Assembly (NCBI RefSeq): GCF_002101775.1
Contig: NZ_LQPI01000028.1
Coordinates: 1-64,000, forward strand
Length of the DNA: 64,000 nucleotides
Origin: Mycolicibacter nonchromogenicus
Lineage (GTDB): Bacteria; Actinomycetota; Actinomycetes; Mycobacteriales; Mycobacteriaceae
Reading direction: 5' to 3'
In this document: positions 57,601 through 64,000 of the stretch, piece by piece
Layout: the number at the start of each line of letters is the position of its first letter
Numbering within the stretch: position 1 is the first letter of the stretch
Position numbers and translations under genes: made by a program
The notes under the pieces: model-generated
Database searches by the model: none
Seen by the model: only the letters and a program-made list of their open reading frames with translations
What the model was told of the DNA's origin: nothing

Positions 57601-57615
57601 AGGGTACAAAGCCCC
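57601..57615 (-). promoter_or_regulatory. Candidate DosR box upstream of dosR
   Basis: The minus strand reads GGGGCTTTGTACCCT, one change from the GGGACT-N5-CCC core, 58 bases upstream of the dosR start. Autoregulation by DosR is known in M. tuberculosis, so a weak box here is plausible; the single mismatch falls in the most conserved half. Confidence 0.35.
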
Positions 57616-57687
57616 GATCCGCCGCCGGATCAGGCTTCGGGCGTGCTCTAGGCTTCTTGCGTCTCGGCCCTGACGTAGGAGATCCCA

Positions 57688-58458
57688 GTGGACAGGCCTG
57701 CCCTCAACGCATTGTTCGACCTGACCGGACGCACCGCCATCGTGACCGGCGGAACACGTGGTATCGGATTGTCGGTCGCGCACGGACTGGCCGCTGCCGG
57801 CGCCAACGTGGTGGTGGCCAGCCGCAAGAGCGATGCCTGCGATCGCGCCGCGGAGCAACTGCGCCAGGCCGGTGCGCAGGCCATCGGTGTCCCCACCCAC
57901 CTCGGTGACGTCGAGGCGATCCAGCGGCTGGTCGACGCCACCGTCGAGCGGTTCGGCGGAGTCGACATCGTCATCAACAACGCGGCCAACGCGCTCGCGC
58001 TGCCGCTGGGACAGATCACTCCGGATGCGCTGAACAAGTCGTTCGCGGTCAATCTGCAGGGGCCGGTTTTCCTGGTCCAGGCGGCGCTGCCGCATCTGCG
58101 CAGCAGCCGGCACGCCGCGGTGGTCAACGTGGTGTCGGCGGGCGCCTTCGTCTATTCACCGGCGACGTCGATGTACTCGGCGGCCAAGGCCGCACTGGTG
58201 TCCTTCACCCGGTCCATGGCGGCCGAGCTGGCCTCGTCGGGTATCCGGGTCAACGCGATAGCCCCAGGGCCGGTCAACACCGACATGGTGCGCAACAACC
58301 CGCCGGAGTTCATCGATGCACTGCGCAGTGCCACCCTGCAACAGCGCATTGCCGAACCGGACGAGATGGTCGGTCCGATATTGCTTCTCGTCTCCGACGC
58401 GGGCAGCTACATCACCGGCCAGACCATCCACGCCGACGGCGGGATGGTCGCTCGGTAG
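57688..58458 (+). CDS. Short-chain dehydrogenase/reductase (FabG-like)
   Basis: A 256-residue classical SDR: cofactor motif TGGTRGIG, NNAAN, the catalytic Ser in VNVVSAGAF, and YSAAK (Tyr and Lys), followed by IAPGPVNTDM. Substrate is unknown; such enzymes reduce 3-oxoacyl thioesters, ketones or alcohols with NAD(P)H. It is divergent from dosR with 144 bases between the two start codons. Confidence 0.88.
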   Translation: MDRPALNALFDLTGRTAIVTGGTRGIGLSVAHGLAAAGANVVVASRKSDACDRAAEQLRQAGAQAIGVPTHLGDVEAIQRLVDATVERFGGVDIVINNAANALALPLGQITPDALNKSFAVNLQGPVFLVQAALPHLRSSRHAAVVNVVSAGAFVYSPATSMYSAAKAALVSFTRSMAAELASSGIRVNAIAPGPVNTDMVRNNPPEFIDALRSATLQQRIAEPDEMVGPILLLVSDAGSYITGQTIHADGGMVAR

Positions 58459-58470
58459 CCGATTGTTGCG

Positions 58471-59259
58471 CTAGGTGTGCCGCTTGGCGGCGCGCAGCGC
58501 CTCGGCCGCGCCGCCCAAGAACGGGGTGATGATGTCCACCGGCAGCGGGAACACCACGGTGGAGTTCTGGTCGGCCCCGAGTTCCAAAAGGGTTTGCAGG
58601 TAACGCAGTTGCAGCGAGGCCGGATTCTGCGAAAGGCGCTCGGCCGCCTGGCTGAGTTCCTCGGAGGCCTGTAGCTCGCCGCGGGCGTTGATCACCTTCG
58701 CCCGGCGTTCACGCTCGGCCTCGGCTTCGCGGGCCATCGCGCGTTGCATCGACTCCGGGATCTCCACGTCCTTGATCTCGACCACCCGCACCTGCACGCC
58801 CCACGGCTCGGTCTGCTTGTCGATGATCGTGCGCAGGTCGGCGTTGAGATCGTCGCGATGCGCCAGCAGGGTGTCCAGATCCGCTCTGCCCAGCAGGGAA
58901 CGCAGCGTGGTCTGGGCGATCTGGGAGGTGGCCACGGCGTAGTTCTCCACCTCCAAGATGGCTTTGAGCGGGTCGGTGACCTGGAACAACACCACCGCAT
59001 TGACCCGGGCCGGAACGTTGTCGCGGGTGATCACCTCCTGCGGGGGAATGGTCAGGGTGACCACCCGCTGATCGACGCGAATCATTTTGTCCACCAACGG
59101 GATCAGGAACTTCAGTCCCGGCTGGTAGAGCGGGCGGGCGTGGCCCATCCGGAACACCACGCCGCGTTCGTACTCGCGCACCACATTCAGTGCGAAATAT
59201 GCCAGGACGGCCACCGCCACGATGGCCAGCGCCAGCACGGTGATCAGTGCCTCACTCAT
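58471..59259 (-). CDS. Slipin/stomatin-like SPFH domain protein
   Basis: A 262-residue membrane-associated Band-7 protein: one N-terminal hydrophobic segment (LITVLALAIVAVAVLAYFAL), then the SPFH domain (REYERGVVFRMGHARPLYQPG; ITRDNVPARVNAVVLFQV; RSLLGRADLDTLLAHRDDL) and a helical C-terminus. Slipins make membrane microdomain scaffolds and are usually paired with an NfeD protein; none is here. Start ATG 59259 overlaps the stop of the upstream gene (ATGA), tying it to the NO reductase operon. Confidence 0.88.
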   Translation of the reverse strand: MSEALITVLALAIVAVAVLAYFALNVVREYERGVVFRMGHARPLYQPGLKFLIPLVDKMIRVDQRVVTLTIPPQEVITRDNVPARVNAVVLFQVTDPLKAILEVENYAVATSQIAQTTLRSLLGRADLDTLLAHRDDLNADLRTIIDKQTEPWGVQVRVVEIKDVEIPESMQRAMAREAEAERERRAKVINARGELQASEELSQAAERLSQNPASLQLRYLQTLLELGADQNSTVVFPLPVDIITPFLGGAAEALRAAKRHT

Positions 59260-59903
59260 CGGAGCTGCTGCCTCCTGCTCGACGCGTCGTCGGAAAAGCC
59301 GCCCCACCGGGTGGAGTACCGGTCGATCGCGGCCTCGACCTTCAACGCCTGATCTTCGGCGACGGTTCGGTGCGGCCGGTCATCGGGGGCGTTACTGGGG
59401 GTGTTCCACAGGTGGCGCAGCAGGGGATAGCCCCCTGCCGCCACCACGATGATCGCCGCGGTCAACACCAACACGTCGGCGGCCGAGTGATTCACGAACA
59501 ACGTGGCCGCCGGCAGGACGATCCCAAAACCCGCTACCGCACAGGCGATTCCGCGGTGAAAACGGCCGGTCTCCGAGTGCGGCCACGGGTCGACCGCCCG
59601 GCCGATCTCCCGGCCGTGCGGCGACGTGGTACAGGTGTGCTTCACCGGACACGCGTTGCAGACCGATGGCGTTGCCCGGTAGCGCATCACACGATTGTCC
59701 GGGTCGAACGAGGTGGGCCAGAGCCACTGATCCTGCGGGCACTTCCAGGCGTCGTGGTCGTCGTGGTAGACGAACTTGCCGGTGCGCCACTGCGCGGCGC
59801 GTTCGGAGGTCCGCTGGGCCATCCGGTCGAAGCCCCAGGCGAAGACCAGCAACAGCAGCGCGTAGCCGGCAACCAGCCACACCCATGTCGCCGGCGCGCT
59901 CAT
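59256..59903 (-). CDS. Membrane protein with a transposase-like Cys4 module
   Basis: A 215-residue protein: one N-terminal helix (residues 7-25), a soluble part with four cysteines (Cys54, 82, 85, 91) and two C-terminal helices (about 116-160). The soluble stretch, WKCPQDQ then MRYRATPSVCNACPVKHTC and TTSPHGREI, strongly resembles the zinc-ribbon segment found in IS1182-type transposases, but no transposase catalytic domain is present. It could bind zinc or an Fe-S cluster. It lies 2 bases after the NO reductase stop and overlaps the slipin start. I do not recognise a functional family. Confidence 0.7.
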   Translation of the reverse strand: MSAPATWVWLVAGYALLLLVFAWGFDRMAQRTSERAAQWRTGKFVYHDDHDAWKCPQDQWLWPTSFDPDNRVMRYRATPSVCNACPVKHTCTTSPHGREIGRAVDPWPHSETGRFHRGIACAVAGFGIVLPAATLFVNHSAADVLVLTAAIIVVAAGGYPLLRHLWNTPSNAPDDRPHRTVAEDQALKVEAAIDRYSTRWGGFSDDASSRRQQLR

Positions 59904-59905
59904 GC

Positions 59906-62239
59906 TCAGTCCTTGCCTGCGGCCGCAGAGTCCGCTGCGACCTCGACGTAGAGCGGGTTCTCCGGCAACTCGTCCACCGTCTCGCCGGAGCGGAAGTTGC
60001 GCAGCGCAATCCAGGCGATCCAGACAAACGGCACCACACCGGCGCCGATCAGGATCGCGTCACCGGGCAGGCGCAGCCATTCCAGCAGGGCATTGCCGGG
60101 CTGGGTGATGTAGCCCAGTGAGCGTGCCTCGAAGTAGCCCGCGTTGACCGAGTGGAACAACTGCAGCACCCCCAGTGGCAACAGGGTGACGAACACCATC
60201 CAAGCCAGGCCGATGTTCATGCCCCAGAACGAGATCCGGGCCAGCTTGTTCGGCCACTGGTCTGCCGGGATCACATAGCGGAAGGCGAACATCGCCAGGC
60301 CGACCGCGAGCATGCCGTAGACCCCGAACATCGCGGCGTGCGCGTGGTTGGCGGTCAGTGCGGTGCCGATCTCGTAGTAGGACACCACCGGCAGGTTGAT
60401 CAGGAACCCGAAGATGCCGGCGCCCAGGAAGTTCCAGAACCCGACGGCGACCAGGAACATCACCGCCCAGCGGGCCGGGAAGTTGTTCTGCTCACCGGCT
60501 TCCTGCCGGGCGCCCAGCTGCAGGAACGCCCAGGCCTCCACCGTCAGGAAGGTCAGCGGGATCACCTCGGCGGCCGAGAAGAACGCCCCCAGCGCCATGT
60601 GTTCCACCGGGGTGCCGGAGAAGTACAGGTGGTGCATGGTGCCGATCACGCCGCCGGCGGAGTACAAGATGATGTCGAGGAAGATGACCAGCAGCGCGAC
60701 CCGCTCGCGCACCACCCCGAGCTGGACGAAGATGTAGGCCACCATCGCGGTGGTGAACAGCTCCAGGAAGTCCTCCACCCACAGGTGCACCATCCAGAAC
60801 CGCCAGAAGTCGGCGACCGAGAAATGTGTCTCGCTGCCGGCCAGCAGGCTGGCCGCGTAGAACGTCGGGATGGCCAGCCCGGTGAAGAAGAACATCCAGG
60901 GCAGGTTCATCTTCGACGTGGTGGCCAGCTTCGCGCGCATGCCGCGCCAGATGATGACGATCCACAGGAACAGGCCCACGATCAGCAACAACTGGAACAG
61001 TCGCGGCAGGTCCAGGAACTCCCACTGCTGCGACAACAGGCTGCCCGGCTTGATCACCCCGAAGATCGACAGCGCCTCGAAGGCCAGCGAGCCGAAGACC
61101 ACCACCGCCAGTGCGCCGAGCAGCCCGTACACCAGGACTGACTGCTTGCCGGGCTCTCGGCGGGTGATGAAGGGCACCAGGAAGATTCCGCCGGCCAAGA
61201 ACGCCGCCGCGGTCCAGAACAGCGACAGCTGCAGATGCCAGGTACGGGCCAGGTTGTAGGGGAGGATCTTCGCAAGGTCGATCCCGTAGAACTCCGACAG
61301 ATCCGCCCGGTAGTGCTCGACGGCGCCGCCGAGCAGGACTTGGGCCAAGAACAGCACCGCGACCACGGCGAAGATCCAGATGGCTGCGCGCTGCGAGCGG
61401 GTCAGCGGCACCTCGCCGGGCTGGCGGAAGTGCAGCCTGGTCATCTCCGTGCCGTGCCAGCCGATGTTCTGGCTCCAGCGACCGTAGACGGTGAACATGA
61501 TGCCGATGCCGCCCAGCAGCATGATCAGCGACAGCACCGACCACACCACGACTGATCCGGTGGGTCCGTTGTCGACGCGGGGCTCGGAGGGCCAGTTGTT
61601 GGTGTAGCTGTAGTTGTGGCCGGGCCGATCCGCGGCAGCCGCCCACGCGGTCCAGGCGAAGAACGCGGTCAGATCGCGAATTTCGCCGGGGTCGGTGATC
61701 ATGTGCGGCAGCAGGCCGTACTTGGTGGAGGCCTCGCCGAAGTAGTCGGCGTAATGGCGCTCGATGTCGTTGAACGCCCGGGCCTGTTTGTCGGTGAACA
61801 CCAGCGTCTTGGTGTCTGCGTTGTAGCGGTTGGTGCGGAATTCGGCGACCACCTCGTCGTGCGGGTTCGTCACGCCCTGCGCCTTGAACTGATCGGCCAC
61901 GTCTTCGGTGGCCAGGCGCAGATATTCGGCGGTGTAGTCCGGACCCAGATAGGCGCCGTGCCCCAGCACCGAGCCGTACTGCATGAGGCCGCGGGCCTGG
62001 TAGAGCTGTTGGCCGCGGGTGATGTCGGCGCCGGAGAACAGCTCCTGGCCGGTTTCGCTGACCACCTTGTCCGGCATCGGCATTGACGCGGTGTACGTGC
62101 GGTAGGCGAGGATGCCCATCACCAGGAAACCGAAGATCATGACCAGGGCCACGCCCTGCGCCCAGCCCTTGCCGACCAGCGCCCCGGCCCGGCCGGATCC
62201 GGTGGTCGGCGCCCCCGTTTGTGTCGCATCGGTGCTCAT
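59906..62239 (-). CDS. norB: Quinol-type nitric oxide reductase large subunit (qNOR, NorB/NorZ)
   Basis: A 777-residue single-chain NO reductase that reduces NO to N2O using quinol. It has an N-terminal cytochrome-c-like fold without heme motif (as in qNOR), about 14 helices, and heme-copper oxidase features: HLWVEDFLELFTTAMVAYIF, GVIGTMHHLYFSGTP (heme/FeB His pair), and TANHAHAAMFGVYGMLAVGL. Start ATG 62239. It heads an operon with the Cys-rich membrane protein and slipin. This links to NO tolerance. Confidence 0.93.
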   Translation of the reverse strand: MSTDATQTGAPTTGSGRAGALVGKGWAQGVALVMIFGFLVMGILAYRTYTASMPMPDKVVSETGQELFSGADITRGQQLYQARGLMQYGSVLGHGAYLGPDYTAEYLRLATEDVADQFKAQGVTNPHDEVVAEFRTNRYNADTKTLVFTDKQARAFNDIERHYADYFGEASTKYGLLPHMITDPGEIRDLTAFFAWTAWAAAADRPGHNYSYTNNWPSEPRVDNGPTGSVVVWSVLSLIMLLGGIGIMFTVYGRWSQNIGWHGTEMTRLHFRQPGEVPLTRSQRAAIWIFAVVAVLFLAQVLLGGAVEHYRADLSEFYGIDLAKILPYNLARTWHLQLSLFWTAAAFLAGGIFLVPFITRREPGKQSVLVYGLLGALAVVVFGSLAFEALSIFGVIKPGSLLSQQWEFLDLPRLFQLLLIVGLFLWIVIIWRGMRAKLATTSKMNLPWMFFFTGLAIPTFYAASLLAGSETHFSVADFWRFWMVHLWVEDFLELFTTAMVAYIFVQLGVVRERVALLVIFLDIILYSAGGVIGTMHHLYFSGTPVEHMALGAFFSAAEVIPLTFLTVEAWAFLQLGARQEAGEQNNFPARWAVMFLVAVGFWNFLGAGIFGFLINLPVVSYYEIGTALTANHAHAAMFGVYGMLAVGLAMFAFRYVIPADQWPNKLARISFWGMNIGLAWMVFVTLLPLGVLQLFHSVNAGYFEARSLGYITQPGNALLEWLRLPGDAILIGAGVVPFVWIAWIALRNFRSGETVDELPENPLYVEVAADSAAAGKD

Positions 62240-62264
62240 GGACGGACGCTAACAGTATTGAGGA

Positions 62265-62276
62265 CGAAAATTCTCG
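62265..62276. promoter_or_regulatory. Near-palindrome CGAAAATTCTCG upstream of the NO reductase gene
   Basis: AT-rich 12-mer with one mismatched pair, 26 bases upstream of the norB ATG, in an otherwise GC-rich stretch. It could be an operator for an NO-responsive repressor or simply part of the promoter. Evidence is symmetry and position only. Confidence 0.3.
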
Positions 62277-62324
62277 AAATAGTTGGGGCCCTCAGGCAAT
62301 TGGGGTCGGGCGTTAGTTTCTCTG

Positions 62325-62339
62325 TGGACTAAATGCCCC
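62325..62339 (+). promoter_or_regulatory. Candidate DosR box between norB and the CMD-family gene
   Basis: TGGACTAAATGCCCC keeps five of six bases of the GGGACT half and the CCC at the right spacing. It lies 63 bases upstream of the CMD-family start and 86 bases from the norB start on the other strand. If real, it would connect these genes to DosR. Confidence 0.35.
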
Positions 62340-62402
62340 TTGACGCCGAGGTACGACATACCGTAGTAGCGGTCCGCTGTGCGGGCCGGAAAGGACACCG
62401 CC

Positions 62403-63056
62403 ATGCCACGACTCCGCGAGATCCCGCGCGCCGAAGTGACCGACGAGAAGATCTTGTTCTTCTATGACCGGCTGTTCGGCGCGGGGGTAGACCCCCTGGA
62501 CCCGGACAATCGCGACGCCCAACGCACGATTCACGGGACACCGGGGGACTGGTGGACGGTGTTCGCTCAGGCGCCGCAGGTCTTCTCGCATGCGGTGCGC
62601 GGATTCGCCCTGTATCGCCAGGCCTCGCTGGATCCGCTGCTTCGCGAGCTCGGCCAGGCCCGCGCCGGCTATGCGCGCGGCAGCCAGTTCGTCTACTCCC
62701 AGCACTGCAAACAGATGCGTTCGCTGGGCATGCCCGAGGAGAAGATCGCCGCGTTGCCGTCCTGGCAGGTCAGCGACGCCTTCTCCCGGCTCGAGCGCGC
62801 CGTGTTGGCCTACACCGATGCCCTGGTTTACGACGGCGGGCGGGTGGCCGACGAGATCTTCGCGGTGCTCAAGGAGAACCTGTCCGACCCCGAGATCATG
62901 GAGCTCACCTACATCACCTGCATGTATGACATGCACGCCACCATCTGTCGTGCGCTGAAGCTGGAATTCGACGACCGCGCGGAGCCGATCGTGGAGGTGC
63001 AGGTACCCGAAGGGGTCGTGGTGGCTGATCTGTCCGCCGACCTGGCCGGCGACTAG
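62403..63056 (+). CDS. Carboxymuconolactone decarboxylase family protein
   Basis: A 217-residue AhpD-like/CMD-family protein: all-helical, with FVYSQHCKQMRSLGMPEEKI (single Cys plus His in place of the CxxC of true AhpD) and FSRLERAVLAYTDAL. Such proteins act as peroxidase-like or decarboxylase enzymes; the missing second Cys argues against AhpD-type thiol peroxidase. AAAGGA precedes ATG 62403. Divergent from norB, 163 bases apart. Confidence 0.82.
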   Translation: MPRLREIPRAEVTDEKILFFYDRLFGAGVDPLDPDNRDAQRTIHGTPGDWWTVFAQAPQVFSHAVRGFALYRQASLDPLLRELGQARAGYARGSQFVYSQHCKQMRSLGMPEEKIAALPSWQVSDAFSRLERAVLAYTDALVYDGGRVADEIFAVLKENLSDPEIMELTYITCMYDMHATICRALKLEFDDRAEPIVEVQVPEGVVVADLSADLAGD

Positions 63057-63097
63057 GACCGGCCCGACCTGTCACACGTCGGGGGCAGCATCGGTGT

Positions 63098-63745
63098 GTG
63101 CTTGACGCGGTGCTTCCTCTGCAGTGCGGCGGCTGCGGTATGCCCGGGACTCGGTGGTGCGCCGTCTGCGCCGGGCAGCTGACCGTCGGGCCGGACGAAC
63201 CGCGGGTGATCGCCCCGCGGCTGGACCCGCAGGTTCCGGTGTTCGCACTGGGCCGTTACGCCGGGGCGCGCCGGCAGGCCATCGTCGCGGTCAAGGAACG
63301 CGGGCGCAGTGACCTGGTCGTTCCGCTGGCATCGGCGTTGGCTGGGGCTTTGCAGCGGCTGGTGTGCTGGCAGATGGTGGAGCTGCCCCTGACGATCATC
63401 CCTGCCCCCACCCGGCGCAGCGCGGCTCGTCGGCGCGGGGGCGATCCGATCACGCGGATCGCCGGGTTGGTCGCGGGAGGCCATGCCGGCGTGACGGTCG
63501 CGCCGGCCCTGCGAATGCGGGCGCTGACCCGCGACTCGGTGGGGCTGGGCAGCGCCGCCCGGGAACGCAACATCGCCGGCCGGGTCCGGCTGCGCCGGGG
63601 CGGGCTGGCGGGCTTCGGCGCAGCAGGAGACGTCCTGATCGTCGACGATGTCGTGACGACCGGAGCCACCCTGGCGGAGTCGGTTCGGGTGCTGCGTCAC
63701 GCCCGGATCCGGGTTTCTGCCGCGCTCGTGATCGCATCGGTATGA
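63098..63745 (+). CDS. ComF family phosphoribosyltransferase-like protein (Rv3242c-like)
   Basis: A 215-residue ComF-type protein with an N-terminal zinc-type Cys cluster (LQCGGCGMPGTRWCAVC, residues about 9-25) and a PRT domain with the PRPP loop VLIVDDVVTTGATLAES. In naturally competent bacteria ComF helps DNA uptake; in mycobacteria its role is unknown. GTG 63098 is the start. The gene precedes hpf, as in M. tuberculosis. Confidence 0.87.
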   Translation: MLDAVLPLQCGGCGMPGTRWCAVCAGQLTVGPDEPRVIAPRLDPQVPVFALGRYAGARRQAIVAVKERGRSDLVVPLASALAGALQRLVCWQMVELPLTIIPAPTRRSAARRRGGDPITRIAGLVAGGHAGVTVAPALRMRALTRDSVGLGSAARERNIAGRVRLRRGGLAGFGAAGDVLIVDDVVTTGATLAESVRVLRHARIRVSAALVIASV

Positions 63746-63750
63746 GACGG

Positions 63751-63781
63751 GTGCCAAATGGGTGAGCCAAACAGGTGGCAC
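63751..63781. terminator. GTGCCA...TGGCAC inverted repeat after comF
   Basis: Arms GTGCCA (63751-63756) and TGGCAC (63776-63781) separated by 19 bases, starting 6 bases after the comF stop. It could act as a weak terminator between comF and hpf; there is no T-run. Confidence 0.3.
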
Positions 63782-63864
63782 GTATCCGACGGCATGGCTA
63801 CGGTCGTCATCAAGGGCGGGGGGCCTTGAGGAACGTGGTCGAGACGATTAGGAGAGTGTCGAGC

Positions 63865-64000
63865 ATGGCAAATCAATTTGTGGAAACCAGCGCGACGTCG
63901 GTCGACGTTGATGAGCGGCCCGATCAATCGGGCGCGGAGATCGTGGTCAAGGGTCGTAACGTCGAGATTCCTGACCATTTCCGGGTTTACGTCGCGCAGA
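63865..64000 (+). CDS. hpf: Ribosome hibernation promoting factor, partial at the right edge
   Basis: ATG 63865 with AGGAGAG upstream starts MANQFVETSATSVDVDE and runs into VVKGRNVEIPDHFRVYVAQ, the start of the RaiA/HPF S30AE domain, then leaves the window. Position after comF matches Rv3241c. It would dimerise or stabilise idle ribosomes in starvation. Only the first 45 codons are visible. Confidence 0.9.
   Translation, partial: MANQFVETSATSVDVDERPDQSGAEIVVKGRNVEIPDHFRVYVAQ

Overview
This window is a high-GC actinobacterial chromosome segment and almost certainly Mycobacterium in the broad sense. Evidence for that: a 13E12-type DUF222/HNH gene, FadE25, the CtpC/PacL1 zinc efflux pair, a PE-PPE domain hydrolase, Lcp1/RmlD/WbbL for the arabinogalactan linker, FbiA/FbiB for coenzyme F420, WhiB2, the MtrA-MtrB-LpqB system and DosR-DosS. 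Gene order largely follows the M. tuberculosis block from Rv3279c (birA) to Rv3241c (hpf), read in the opposite orientation and interrupted by blocks that lie elsewhere or are absent in that species. I cannot name the species.

Layout. 1-2.0 kb: a frameshifted 13E12 gene running off the left edge, then an HSL-type esterase. 2.0-7.6 kb: birA, a PH-domain membrane protein, a GtrA protein, purK-purE, fadE25 and a DinB-like protein. 7.7-20.2 kb: a block not expected here from the M. tuberculosis order, comprising a class V aminotransferase, pta-ackA, a NarL-type two-component system, two large membrane proteins, pstS2 and a PknD-like kinase. 20.3-23.7 kb: a cation transporter facing ctpC and its chaperone pacL1. 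23.8-30.6 kb: a secreted PE-PPE hydrolase, a TIGR03089 protein and lcp1, divergent from rmlD-wbbL-manB (cell-wall linker and GDP-mannose). 30.7-35.7 kb: a small secreted protein, Nudix-fbiB-fbiA, whiB2, a zincin-like protein and a DUF3499 protein. 35.7-41.6 kb: pmmA-tobH-manA followed, with no real gap, by a CDF transporter and a solitary CRISPR Csb1/Cas7-like protein. 41.6-47.4 kb: hydrolases, a thioesterase, a membrane adenylate cyclase, then alkB-rubA-alkX. 47.5-53.9 kb: sahH, terminator, tmk, mtrA-mtrB-lpqB. 54-63 kb: a redox/NO block (Acg-type nitroreductase with two DosR boxes, dosR-dosS, an SDR, a slipin, a Cys-rich membrane protein, a quinol-type NO reductase and a CMD-family protein), lying between lpqB and comF-hpf.

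How the genes fit together. PmmA, ManA and ManB make GDP-mannose for PIM/LAM-type glycolipids; RmlD and WbbL make the rhamnose of the arabinogalactan linker, and Lcp1 attaches arabinogalactan to peptidoglycan. CtpC/PacL1 and two cation transporters handle metals. DosR/DosS respond to NO, CO and hypoxia, and in this genome sit beside an NO reductase, which suggests sensing and detoxification are kept together.

The most unusual items are: the orphan Csb1/Cas7-like gene at the end of the mannose operon with no other cas genes or array in view; a membrane protein beside the NO reductase whose Cys module looks like the zinc-ribbon of IS1182-type transposases; a PknD-like kinase with an altered catalytic loop and an activation loop without Ser or Thr; and several clean operator-like repeats (pacL1, whiB2, alkB, DosR boxes). 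No tRNA, rRNA, CRISPR array or insertion sequence was recognised.
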